A stretch of 11,088 nucleotides of DNA, taken from contig JAADIF010000088.1 in the NCBI GenBank assembly GCA_013151465.1, forward strand, positions 1-11,088, in the 5' to 3' direction. Both the position numbers and the translations under genes were made by a program. This DNA is from Microcaldota archaeon (GTDB lineage: Archaea; Aenigmatarchaeota; Aenigmatarchaeia; QMZP01; QMZT01). Within the stretch, counting starts at the first letter, position 1; every line of letters starts with the position of its first letter. Positions 6,931 through 11,088 of this stretch are shown here, piece by piece. The notes beneath the pieces were generated by a model. The model did not search any database. It was not told the origin of the DNA and saw only the letters and a list, made by a program, of their open reading frames with translations.

Positions 6931-7101
6931 ATGATAAAACTAAAAACATGCAACATCTGCAGAAAGAAATTCAAGGCAACACTCGAGGGAAGAATAGAAA
7001 TCGTGAAAAGGAAAGACAAAGGAAAGGTCGAGCTGTGGGTATGCCCTTCGTGCGCTCCTCAGGTCAAGGAAAAGCTGAAAGAAATAGGCCTTAGGGTCTA
7101 A
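6931..7101 (+). CDS. 56-residue zinc-ribbon protein
   Basis: The short frame ATG (6931) to TAA (7101) encodes a small basic protein with two C-x2-C knuckles, Cys7/Cys10 (CNIC) and Cys38/Cys41 (CPSC). They are 27 residues apart and separated by a beta-hairpin-like basic stretch (FKATLEGRIEIVKRKDKG). This is a classic treble/zinc-ribbon layout seen in nucleic-acid-binding and ribosome-associated mini-proteins. GAGGGG (6918-6923) lies 7 nt before the ATG. It follows the unknown gene by 30 nt on the same strand, and the pair probably shares a promoter. The specific role is not known; RNA, ribosome or transcription-factor binding would fit the fold. A T-rich stretch after the stop (about 7107-7122) may terminate transcription. 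Confidence 0.8.
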   Translation: MIKLKTCNICRKKFKATLEGRIEIVKRKDKGKVELWVCPSCAPQVKEKLKEIGLRV

Positions 7102-7110
7102 ACCTAATTT

Positions 7111-7275
7111 TCATTTCTTCTTGTCATTAGTCATTATTCTCTTAGATGGAAATGACAAGACGAACCTTTTGTAATCACCCTCTTTTATATTGCTATAATT
7201 TCCCGTAAAATTATGAAATGGGTTATAACTTCCGTCAGAATTAAAAGCATTGCCATAATCCTTTTCTTGTTTCAT
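7111..7275 (-). CDS. Candidate small protein (54 aa), unknown
   Basis: An ATG at 7275 opens a 54-codon frame ending in TGA at 7111. The peptide is polar and Asn/Tyr/Lys-rich (starting MKQEKDYGNAFNSDG, with a C-terminal KRIMTNDKKK), with no membrane segment and no cysteine. A TATA-like TTTATTTT (about 7296-7303) is 21-28 nt before the ATG and there is no Shine-Dalgarno, as for other leaderless starts here. It fills nearly all of an otherwise empty 261-bp gap, and its stop sits 9 bp from the convergent zinc-ribbon stop, which suits this compact genome. No family recognised; it could be chance. If it is not a gene, this gap is a long AT-rich spacer. Confidence 0.4.
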   Translation of the reverse strand: MKQEKDYGNAFNSDGSYNPFHNFTGNYSNIKEGDYKRFVLSFPSKRIMTNDKKK

Positions 7276-7363
7276 GAATAGCTATATGCAAAAAAAAATA
7301 AATTTCTTATCGTATCCAAACACATAAAGGAAGAAGAATCACCAAAAGCGTGGATCGAAGAGA

Positions 7364-7705
7364 TTATTTGGATTTCTTTGCTGTTTTTTCCTTTGTCGTC
7401 TTTGCCGTTGCGCTTTCTGTCTTTTTTGGTTTTGTGGCTTGTGTCTTCTTTTCGATTCCAAGTTTCTTGAGAACGTCCGCACTAAAAGCCCTCTCGACTT
7501 CTGCATCTCCCGCCTTTTCGGCGACGTCAAGCTTGATTGCAGTTGGCTCAAGATGCGCAATATTTGCTTTTCTCCTTCTGACGCCGGTCAGCGCCTTTGG
7601 ACCGGTGACCGTGACAAAGGCATCATCCTGCTTTTCCACGACAACGCAGTATTTTCCTGCTTCCCTTCCTGCAATCTTCATGCAAACAGTTCCGACTTCA
7701 ATCAT
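7364..7705 (-). CDS. rpl14e: 50S ribosomal protein L14e
   Basis: This archaeal/eukaryotic large-subunit protein of 113 residues carries the KOW/SH3-like core: IEVGTVCMKIAGREAGK (2-18), CVVVEKQDDAFVTVTGP and LTGVRRRKANIAHLEPT, near-signature L14e sequence. The frame is open back to 7765, but that region overlaps L34e. The start was set at the second of two adjacent ATGs (7705) because GGTGAT (7709-7714) then has proper spacing and L14e proteins begin near this point. The C-terminus beyond about residue 85 is an extra low-complexity tail rich in Lys, Thr and Ala, making it longer than many archaeal L14e proteins. The gene starts 11 nt after the L34e stop, so the two are co-transcribed. In many Euryarchaeota cmk lies between them and cbf5/truB follows; neither is here. 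Confidence 0.95.
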   Translation of the reverse strand: MIEVGTVCMKIAGREAGKYCVVVEKQDDAFVTVTGPKALTGVRRRKANIAHLEPTAIKLDVAEKAGDAEVERAFSADVLKKLGIEKKTQATKPKKTESATAKTTKEKTAKKSK

Positions 7706-7716
7706 CATATCACCTT

Positions 7717-7992
7717 TCATACGCCCTTCTCGATATTTTCTTTCATTAGCTTTTCTTTCAGGCATTTATGGCAGAGGTTTCCGCCGTAGGGGCGCTCCGG
7801 CCTTTTCTTTGTCTTCGGAAGCTTCTTAAGTTTGTCCGGCGCCATCTTAGGGACAGCGTTCAGCGTTTTCCCACAAACTGCGCACTTTGCGGCAGAGTTT
7901 TTCCTCTTAAGGTAATGTGTAACCTTCTTGCCGCCCGGCGTTGTGAGCTTTTTCTTTATCCATGATGTTGATCTTAATGCTGGTCTTGGCAT
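7717..7992 (-). CDS. rpl34e: 50S ribosomal protein L34e
   Basis: This 91-residue archaeal/eukaryotic large-subunit protein begins MPRPALRSTSWIKKK and contains the TPGGKKVTHYLKRK segment typical of L34e. A zinc finger follows, made of Cys37/Cys40 (CAVC) and Cys74/Cys77 (CHKC). Family-typical RPYGGNLCHKC is present at 67-77. Length is normal. The Shine-Dalgarno AGGTGAT (7996-8002) lies 3 nt before the ATG and fixes the start. It is the first gene of a two-gene ribosomal operon with L14e, separated from the upstream membrane-protein gene by about 104 bp holding TATA boxes and a hairpin, so the ribosomal pair probably has its own promoter. Confidence 0.96.
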   Translation of the reverse strand: MPRPALRSTSWIKKKLTTPGGKKVTHYLKRKNSAAKCAVCGKTLNAVPKMAPDKLKKLPKTKKRPERPYGGNLCHKCLKEKLMKENIEKGV

Positions 7993-8010
7993 GAAATCAC
8001 CTAACTATCG

Positions 8011-8032
8011 CAGGCCGCAGAAAGCCGGCCTG
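8011..8032. promoter_or_regulatory. Perfect 7-bp hairpin in the leader of the L34e-L14e operon
   Basis: CAGGCCG (8011-8017) and CGGCCTG (8026-8032) are perfect inverted repeats around an 8-nt loop, unusually GC-rich in an AT-rich spacer. It lies 9 nt upstream of the L34e Shine-Dalgarno. It could be a structured leader for ribosomal-protein feedback, or a protein-binding DNA palindrome near the start of transcription. Confidence 0.5.
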
Positions 8033-8046
8033 TTGCTCTGATACCC

Positions 8047-8073
8047 CTATATATAAATAATTAAACTTATAAA
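8047..8073 (-). promoter_or_regulatory. TATA boxes of the L34e-L14e operon
   Basis: On the minus strand TTTATAAG (8066-8073) and TTTATATA (8050-8057) are both good archaeal TATA boxes. The first predicts initiation near 8045, with the hairpin inside the leader. The second predicts initiation near 8027-8030, at or within the hairpin. The sequence alone does not decide between them. Confidence 0.5.
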
Positions 8074-8096
8074 TGAGAGCTTTCCTATAAAAAATC

Positions 8097-8495
8097 TCAC
8101 TTTCGTTTTCTTGGTTTTGTCCTTTTGCTCGACTCTTTCTTTTTTCTTGGTTTTTTTGTGCTTGCCGCCTTTGGTTTCCTGCCCCTCTTCCTGGCAGGTG
8201 ACTTCCTTTTCTTTGTTCTAGCGGTTCCTGCACTCTCGGCTGTAACCGTCCCATCATTCTGCTTCTGAGCAAGGGGAGCCTTGCGCTTTCCTCCGGAAAG
8301 AAGCTTTGCAAGCGAAATCACAATTTCCCCGTCTTTCATATCATTGTCCTCTGCAGAAAACTCTATTTTTCCTCCGGCCGGACGCGATAAAGATGCCCTC
8401 TCCAATTCTGCCTTAATCATCTTATTCTTGAAATGCCGTATGAGCAGCACAAGAAAAACACAAACAAGAACTATCACAGCAACATACAAAAGCAT
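8097..8495 (-). CDS. Single-pass membrane protein with a Lys/Arg-rich, AT-hook-like tail; unknown
   Basis: No characterised family recognised. The 132-residue protein starts with one strong membrane helix (about residues 2-19) directly followed by basic RHFKNK. By the positive-inside rule the rest lies in the cytoplasm. A short linker with some order (KIEFSAEDNDMKDGEIVISLAKLL split across 43-66) precedes a very basic disordered tail (about 92-132). That tail contains KRGRKPK (103-109), close to an AT-hook, and further R/K-K-P repeats. Such a tail should bind DNA or RNA, which would anchor nucleic acid or ribosomes to the membrane; this is inference. The start at 8495 is supported by the strong ribosome binding site GGAGGGGGG (about 8504-8512). 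It lies between a coiled-coil gene and the L34e operon, all on one strand. Confidence 0.75.
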   Translation of the reverse strand: MLLYVAVIVLVCVFLVLLIRHFKNKMIKAELERASLSRPAGGKIEFSAEDNDMKDGEIVISLAKLLSGGKRKAPLAQKQNDGTVTAESAGTARTKKRKSPARKRGRKPKAASTKKPRKKKESSKRTKPRKRK

Positions 8496-8576
8496 ATCAT
8501 TCTCCCCCCTCCGCCGTCCCCATATCCAGAGCGGCAGGATGTCTATTTTATTATGGTCATGCCTTATTTAATAATT

Positions 8577-8867
8577 TCAATCGCGCAATTCCATATCAAA
8601 TGCCTCTACGCGCTCCCTAAGCTTTTCAAGGGCGTCCCTTGTTTTTGCAAGCTCCTTTTCACTTTCCTCTTTCTCTTCTTCGAGCCTATTAACTTCTTCT
8701 GAAAGTGCCTTTCTTTTCGATTCAAGCTCTCTGTTCTCTTCTTTCAGTTTGACTATCCTCTCTTTAAGCTCTTTTTCGATTTTTCTTTTGTTCTCGATTT
8801 CTTCTCTAATATTTTCAATCCTTGCAACAGGGCTTCTTGCCTTTCTTTTGAACAGGTTCATGAACAT
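8577..8867 (-). CDS. Short coiled-coil protein, unknown function
   Basis: The 96-residue protein is almost entirely predicted coiled coil. From about residue 17 to 88 it is dominated by Glu, Lys, Arg and Leu with heptad-like spacing (for example IEKELKERIVKLKEE and LEEEKEESEKELAK). The first 12 residues (MFMNLFKRKARS) are hydrophobic then basic and could be an amphipathic membrane or partner contact. GGTGAT (8871-8876) lies 3 nt before the ATG at 8867 and supports this start over the ATG two codons later. It starts 30 nt after the stop of AmrS and ends about 80 bp before the membrane-anchored basic protein. All are on the minus strand, so these could form one transcription unit. Structural or adaptor role possible; coiled coils give no specific family. 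Confidence 0.75.
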   Translation of the reverse strand: MFMNLFKRKARSPVARIENIREEIENKRKIEKELKERIVKLKEENRELESKRKALSEEVNRLEEEKEESEKELAKTRDALEKLRERVEAFDMELRD

Positions 8868-8897
8868 AAAATCACCGAAAGCTTTTCAAAGAAATAT

Positions 8898-9896
8898 TTA
8901 TTTCTGCCTGTATTTAAGAGCTATTTCAAAGCCGCATTTGGGACATTTCCGATGGACATTATTTGCCGAATAAGACGACCTGTCAACCACAATCTCTCCG
9001 CATTTTGGGCAGAACGTGGACGAGAATGGGCTTTGCACATTTCCAAGATACACATAGGGCAGCCCTTCTTCCATCGCAATCCCGCGCGCCCTCTCAAGCG
9101 TTTCAGGCGATGTGGGAGGGGGCGAATTCAGCTTGTATTGCGGATAGAACGCCGTGAGATGAAGCGGCGTCTCCTCGCCGAGATTCTTTTTTATCCACGA
9201 TGCCATCTCCCTCATATCCTCTTCGCGGTCATTTCTTCCCTCTATTATGAGGTTTGTGATCTCTATCCAGATGCCGTTTTCCTTGTACGCCTTCAGCGCG
9301 GCCTTAACCGGCTCAAAGTCAGAAACAGCGCAAAGCTCCCTGTAAAACGACGGCGGGCCTTTCCAGTCAACATTCACCGCGTCAAGAAGGCCTTTCATTG
9401 ACCCTATGACTTCAGGCGTTGTGTATCCGTTTGAAACCCAAACATTATACAAACCGTTTTCCTTTGCGATTCTCATCGTTTCTATCGCATATTCATAGAA
9501 TATTGTGGGCTCCGTGTATGTGTAGGCTATCCCAGAAAGCCCGTTTTTTATCGCGATATCAACTATCTGGGCAGGGGAAATGTCCTCGCCGCCAATCTCC
9601 CCGTATTCCTGCGATATCTGCCAGTTCTGGCAATAAGAGCAGCGGAAGTTGCACCCCACGGTCGCAATCGAGAGGCATTCAGTTCCCGGCTCGAAATGAA
9701 AAAGCGGCTTCTTTTCTATGGGGTCTATCGCAATTGAATTGCATTTACCGTAAACAAGAGAATAAAGAACACCTTCAATATTTTTTCTGACAAGGCAAAA
9801 GCCCTTCTTCCCTTCGGCAATGACGCAGCGCCTTGCGCAAAGGTTGCACCTGACGCTGTCTTCTCCTGTTTTCTCATAAAAAAGGGCCTCTTTCAT
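8898..9896 (-). CDS. amrS: AmmeMemoRadiSam system radical-SAM protein (AmrS, PflA-like)
   Basis: This 332-residue radical-SAM protein has the iron-sulfur motif C-x3-C-x2-C at Cys82, Cys86 and Cys89 (GCNFRCSYCQNW). Before it comes an N-terminal cysteine cluster typical of the family (Cys17, Cys20, Cys24, Cys34 in CNLCARRCVIAEGKKGFC). The TIM-barrel body includes AYTYTEPTIFYEY (124-136), the substrate/SAM-binding NGYTTPE and DAVNVDWKG, and LTAFYPQY. The C-terminus adds a zinc ribbon (Cys296/Cys299, Cys318/Cys321). These enzymes are grouped with AMMECR1 and Memo proteins, neither of which is in this window; the reaction is not known to me. The frame is open 15 codons further upstream, but MKEALFYEK is where family similarity starts, and a TATA box sits 25-32 nt before that ATG, so it is probably leaderless. 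Confidence 0.92.
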   Translation of the reverse strand: MKEALFYEKTGEDSVRCNLCARRCVIAEGKKGFCLVRKNIEGVLYSLVYGKCNSIAIDPIEKKPLFHFEPGTECLSIATVGCNFRCSYCQNWQISQEYGEIGGEDISPAQIVDIAIKNGLSGIAYTYTEPTIFYEYAIETMRIAKENGLYNVWVSNGYTTPEVIGSMKGLLDAVNVDWKGPPSFYRELCAVSDFEPVKAALKAYKENGIWIEITNLIIEGRNDREEDMREMASWIKKNLGEETPLHLTAFYPQYKLNSPPPTSPETLERARGIAMEEGLPYVYLGNVQSPFSSTFCPKCGEIVVDRSSYSANNVHRKCPKCGFEIALKYRQK

Positions 9897-9918
9897 CAAG
9901 GATAGTTTTGGATGGATG

Positions 9919-9928
9919 ATATATAAAA
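9919..9928. promoter_or_regulatory. Single TATA element centred between divergent amrS and yjbQ-like genes
   Basis: TTTTATATAT on the minus strand (ATATATAAAA on the plus) lies in the 54-bp gap between the two ATGs (9896 and 9951), essentially at its midpoint. It is about 25-30 nt from each. No Shine-Dalgarno precedes either start. One TBP site may serve two leaderless divergent transcripts. Confidence 0.55.
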
Positions 9929-9950
9929 TCTGTTTTGACAATTATTCTTT

Positions 9951-10370
9951 ATGACTGTAAAAACGTTTGGTCTAAGGGTTTCATCAAAGCCCGACATGGA
10001 CATCATCGACATAACAGGAAATGTTGCTGGATTTGTCGCAAAATCCGGGATAAAGGACGGCATCGTCACGATCTTTGTCACGGGCTCGACGGGCTCTGTT
10101 TCGACGATAGAATTTGAGCCGAATCTTGTAAAAGACATGAAAAAGGCGATGGAAAGGATTGCGCCTTCTGATATAGAATACGAGCATCACAAAACGTGGG
10201 GAGACCATAACGGCAAAAGTCACGTGAGGGCAACGGTTATGGGTCCCTCGCTTACGGTTCCTTTCAAAGACAAAAAGCTTCTTTTAGGGACGTGGCAGCA
10301 GATAGTTTTCATCGATTTTGACGTTCCCGCGCGTTCGAGGGAGATTGTCGTGCAGGTTATTGGGGATTGA
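9951..10370 (+). CDS. yjbQ: YjbQ/UPF0047 family protein
   Basis: This 139-residue protein belongs to the YjbQ (UPF0047) family, compact trimeric beta/alpha proteins. The E. coli member has weak thiamine-phosphate synthase activity; the true role is unsettled. Family landmarks: SGIKDGIVTIFV (32-43), the loop TGSTGSVSTIEFEP (44-57, replacing the HTT/HTS-A loop of bacterial members), HNGKSHVRATVMGPS (86-100), and the signature LGTWQQIVFIDFD (112-124) followed by RSREIVVQ. The HTT histidine is absent, which I believe is common in archaeal copies. Length is normal. Start: ATG 25-30 nt after the shared TATA element, no ribosome binding site, leaderless. It diverges from amrS. Confidence 0.9.
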   Translation: MTVKTFGLRVSSKPDMDIIDITGNVAGFVAKSGIKDGIVTIFVTGSTGSVSTIEFEPNLVKDMKKAMERIAPSDIEYEHHKTWGDHNGKSHVRATVMGPSLTVPFKDKKLLLGTWQQIVFIDFDVPARSREIVVQVIGD

Positions 10371-10390
10371 GCATTCAATTCTTCAGAAAA

Positions 10391-10398
10391 TTTATAAA
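10391..10398 (+). promoter_or_regulatory. TATA box of the HTH-nucleotidyltransferase gene
   Basis: TTTATAAA matches the archaeal TATA consensus well and lies 26-33 nt before the ATG at 10424. There is no Shine-Dalgarno, so the transcript is probably leaderless. The box overlaps the first copy of the 17-nt direct repeat. Confidence 0.6.
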
Positions 10399-10449
10399 TT
10401 AAAGTTTACATATATTAACTTATATGGATATATATAAATTAAAGTTCAC
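10393..10449 (+). repeat. 17-nt direct repeat, 40-bp period, straddling promoter and start codon
   Basis: TATAAATTAAAGTTTAC (10393-10409) and TATAAATTAAAGTTCAC (10433-10449) differ at one base of 17. Copy one overlaps the TATA box. Copy two lies inside codons 4-9 of the gene. The 40-bp spacing is close to four helical turns. The arrangement suits a two-site operator, plausibly for the gene's own winged-helix product. Confidence 0.7.
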
Positions 10450-10969
10450 TAAATTGCAGGAGGAGATCGTAAGATTTCTGATGCTCTTTCCTGACAGGGC
10501 ATTTAATCAAAGAAGGATAGCCCAAAGGCTCGGCGTCTCCATGACGGCGGTGTCAAAATCCCTGCTCGCCCTCGAAAAGGATAATATCATAACTATAACC
10601 AAAGACAAGGAATCCGGACGCCTTTCAATTTCCCTGAATATGAAAAACCCAAAAATTACGGGTCTGAAACGGGCCGAGAACCTTCGCATGATTTATGAAT
10701 CCGGCTTGGCTACATTTCTCGAAGAACAGTTTGCCGGAGCGACAATAGTTCTTTTCGGAAGTTACTCACGAGGGGAGGATGTAAGCTCATCTGACATTGA
10801 CATTGCGGTGATAGGAAGGAAAGAAAGAGAAGTTGATTTTGAAGAATATGAAAAAATACTCTTTAGAAGGATTTCGCTTCATTTCTATAATTCACTAGCT
10901 GGCATTAATATCAACCTTAGGGAAAATATAATCAACGGCGTTATACTTTCCGGCGGAATCAGGTTATGA
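10424..10969 (+). CDS. Winged-helix DNA-binding domain fused to a minimal nucleotidyltransferase domain
   Basis: This 181-residue protein has an N-terminal MarR-like winged helix (about 8-72): FNQRRIAQRLGVSMTAVSKS (27-46) is the helix-turn-helix and ITITKDKESGRLSISL the wing. The C-terminal domain (about 85-181) is a MNT-type nucleotidyltransferase with FGSYSRGE (111-118) and SDIDIAVIG (123-131), whose Asp124 and Asp126 are metal ligands. Where the third carboxylate is usually found (often V-D-L), this protein reads ININL (161-165), with Asn162 or Asn164, so catalysis may be altered or lost. Such domains occur in MNT-HEPN toxin-antitoxin pairs, where the partner is normally adjacent; no HEPN gene is seen in the 119 bp that follow. 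A repeat overlapping its TATA box suggests autoregulation. A DNA-binding nucleotidyltransferase or antitoxin-like regulator is the best guess. Confidence 0.85.
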   Translation: MDIYKLKFTKLQEEIVRFLMLFPDRAFNQRRIAQRLGVSMTAVSKSLLALEKDNIITITKDKESGRLSISLNMKNPKITGLKRAENLRMIYESGLATFLEEQFAGATIVLFGSYSRGEDVSSSDIDIAVIGRKEREVDFEEYEKILFRRISLHFYNSLAGININLRENIINGVILSGGIRL

Positions 10970-11088
10970 GCGGACTTAAGGATTTCGATGAATAATTTGA
11001 TATATATAACAGATTGGTTAAATGAAAACGTACACTTTTAAATGTTTCAAATATCTTAAATATTATTAAACAGGTAAAACCTTCCGGA
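10970..11088. other. AT-rich 3' spacer with TATA-like boxes, no gene seen
   Basis: No credible reading frame is present; the only ATG frame (11022) ends after 15 codons. TATA-like sequences at about 10999-11009 (GATATATATAA) and 11036-11044 (CTTTTAAAT) suggest a promoter for a gene beyond the window, on the plus strand. Confidence 0.4.

Noticed and set aside
7350..7829. 159-codon plus-strand frame opposite L14e/L34e
   Set aside because: Shadow of two certain ribosomal protein genes; Phe/Ser-rich composition is that of reversed Lys-rich coding sequence.
8011..8032. Hairpin as a bacterial-style intrinsic terminator
   Set aside because: No T-run follows the stem on either strand, and archaea terminate mainly at T-rich tracts without hairpins.
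8952..9401. 149-codon plus-strand frame opposite amrS
   Set aside because: Antisense shadow of a well-supported radical-SAM gene; no ribosome binding site and no domain seen.
9897..9941. 15-codon N-terminal extension of AmrS
   Set aside because: It runs over the TATA box, has no ribosome binding site, and family similarity starts at MKEALFYEK.
11022..11069. Small frame after the nucleotidyltransferase gene
   Set aside because: Only 15 codons, poorly placed relative to the TATA-like box, no ribosome binding site.
1..11088. CRISPR array, insertion sequence or phage genes
   Set aside because: No regularly spaced repeats, transposase, integrase or terminal inverted repeats were seen on either strand.

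Overview
This window is archaeal. It encodes the archaeal/eukaryotic ribosomal proteins L34e and L14e, a bifunctional phosphoglucose/phosphomannose isomerase of the archaeal type, an AmmeMemoRadiSam radical-SAM protein, and a tRNA-Gly gene interrupted by a bulge-helix-bulge intron. Many start codons have a TATA-like box 25-30 nt upstream and no Shine-Dalgarno, the signature of leaderless archaeal transcripts. Genes inside operons instead carry GGTGAT-type ribosome binding sites. Genes are short, close-packed and partly overlapping. A small-genome (DPANN-like, for example Micrarchaeota/Iainarchaeota-like) archaeon is my inference from compactness and gene style; the lineage is not proven by anything here.

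Layout. 1-1927: a divergent pair of exported proteins, a truncated Ser/Thr/Asn-rich secreted beta-sandwich-like protein on the minus strand and a lipoprotein thermonuclease with a lamin-tail domain on the plus strand. 1961-4132 (+): an MscS-type mechanosensitive channel and the sugar-phosphate isomerase, each with its own TATA box. 4120-6188 (-): a two-gene operon of RNA exonucleases (RNase D-like with HRDC domains, then an OB-fold + HD protein of the YhaM type) joined by a TAATG stop/start overlap. It is transcribed away from the tRNA-Gly(CCC) gene at 6243-6347. 6469-7101 (+): a conserved-looking protein of unknown function followed by a 56-residue zinc ribbon. 7111-8867 (-): a candidate 54-residue protein, L14e, L34e, a membrane-anchored protein with a very basic AT-hook-like tail, and a short coiled-coil protein. 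8898-9896 (-) and 9951-10370 (+): AmrS and a YjbQ-family protein, diverging from one TATA element. 10424-10969 (+): a winged-helix/nucleotidyltransferase fusion whose promoter carries a striking 17-nt direct repeat. 10970-11088 is AT-rich and probably leads into the next gene.

Most notable points: the T-loop (59/60) tRNA intron with a perfect bulge-helix-bulge; two exoribonuclease genes in one operon that appears to share its promoter region with that tRNA; the near-symmetric single TATA elements between divergent genes; the repeat straddling the start of the HTH-nucleotidyltransferase gene; and the small membrane/basic-tail and coiled-coil proteins placed upstream of an L34e-L14e pair that lacks its usual partner genes. 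No CRISPR array, insertion sequence or obvious mobile element was seen.
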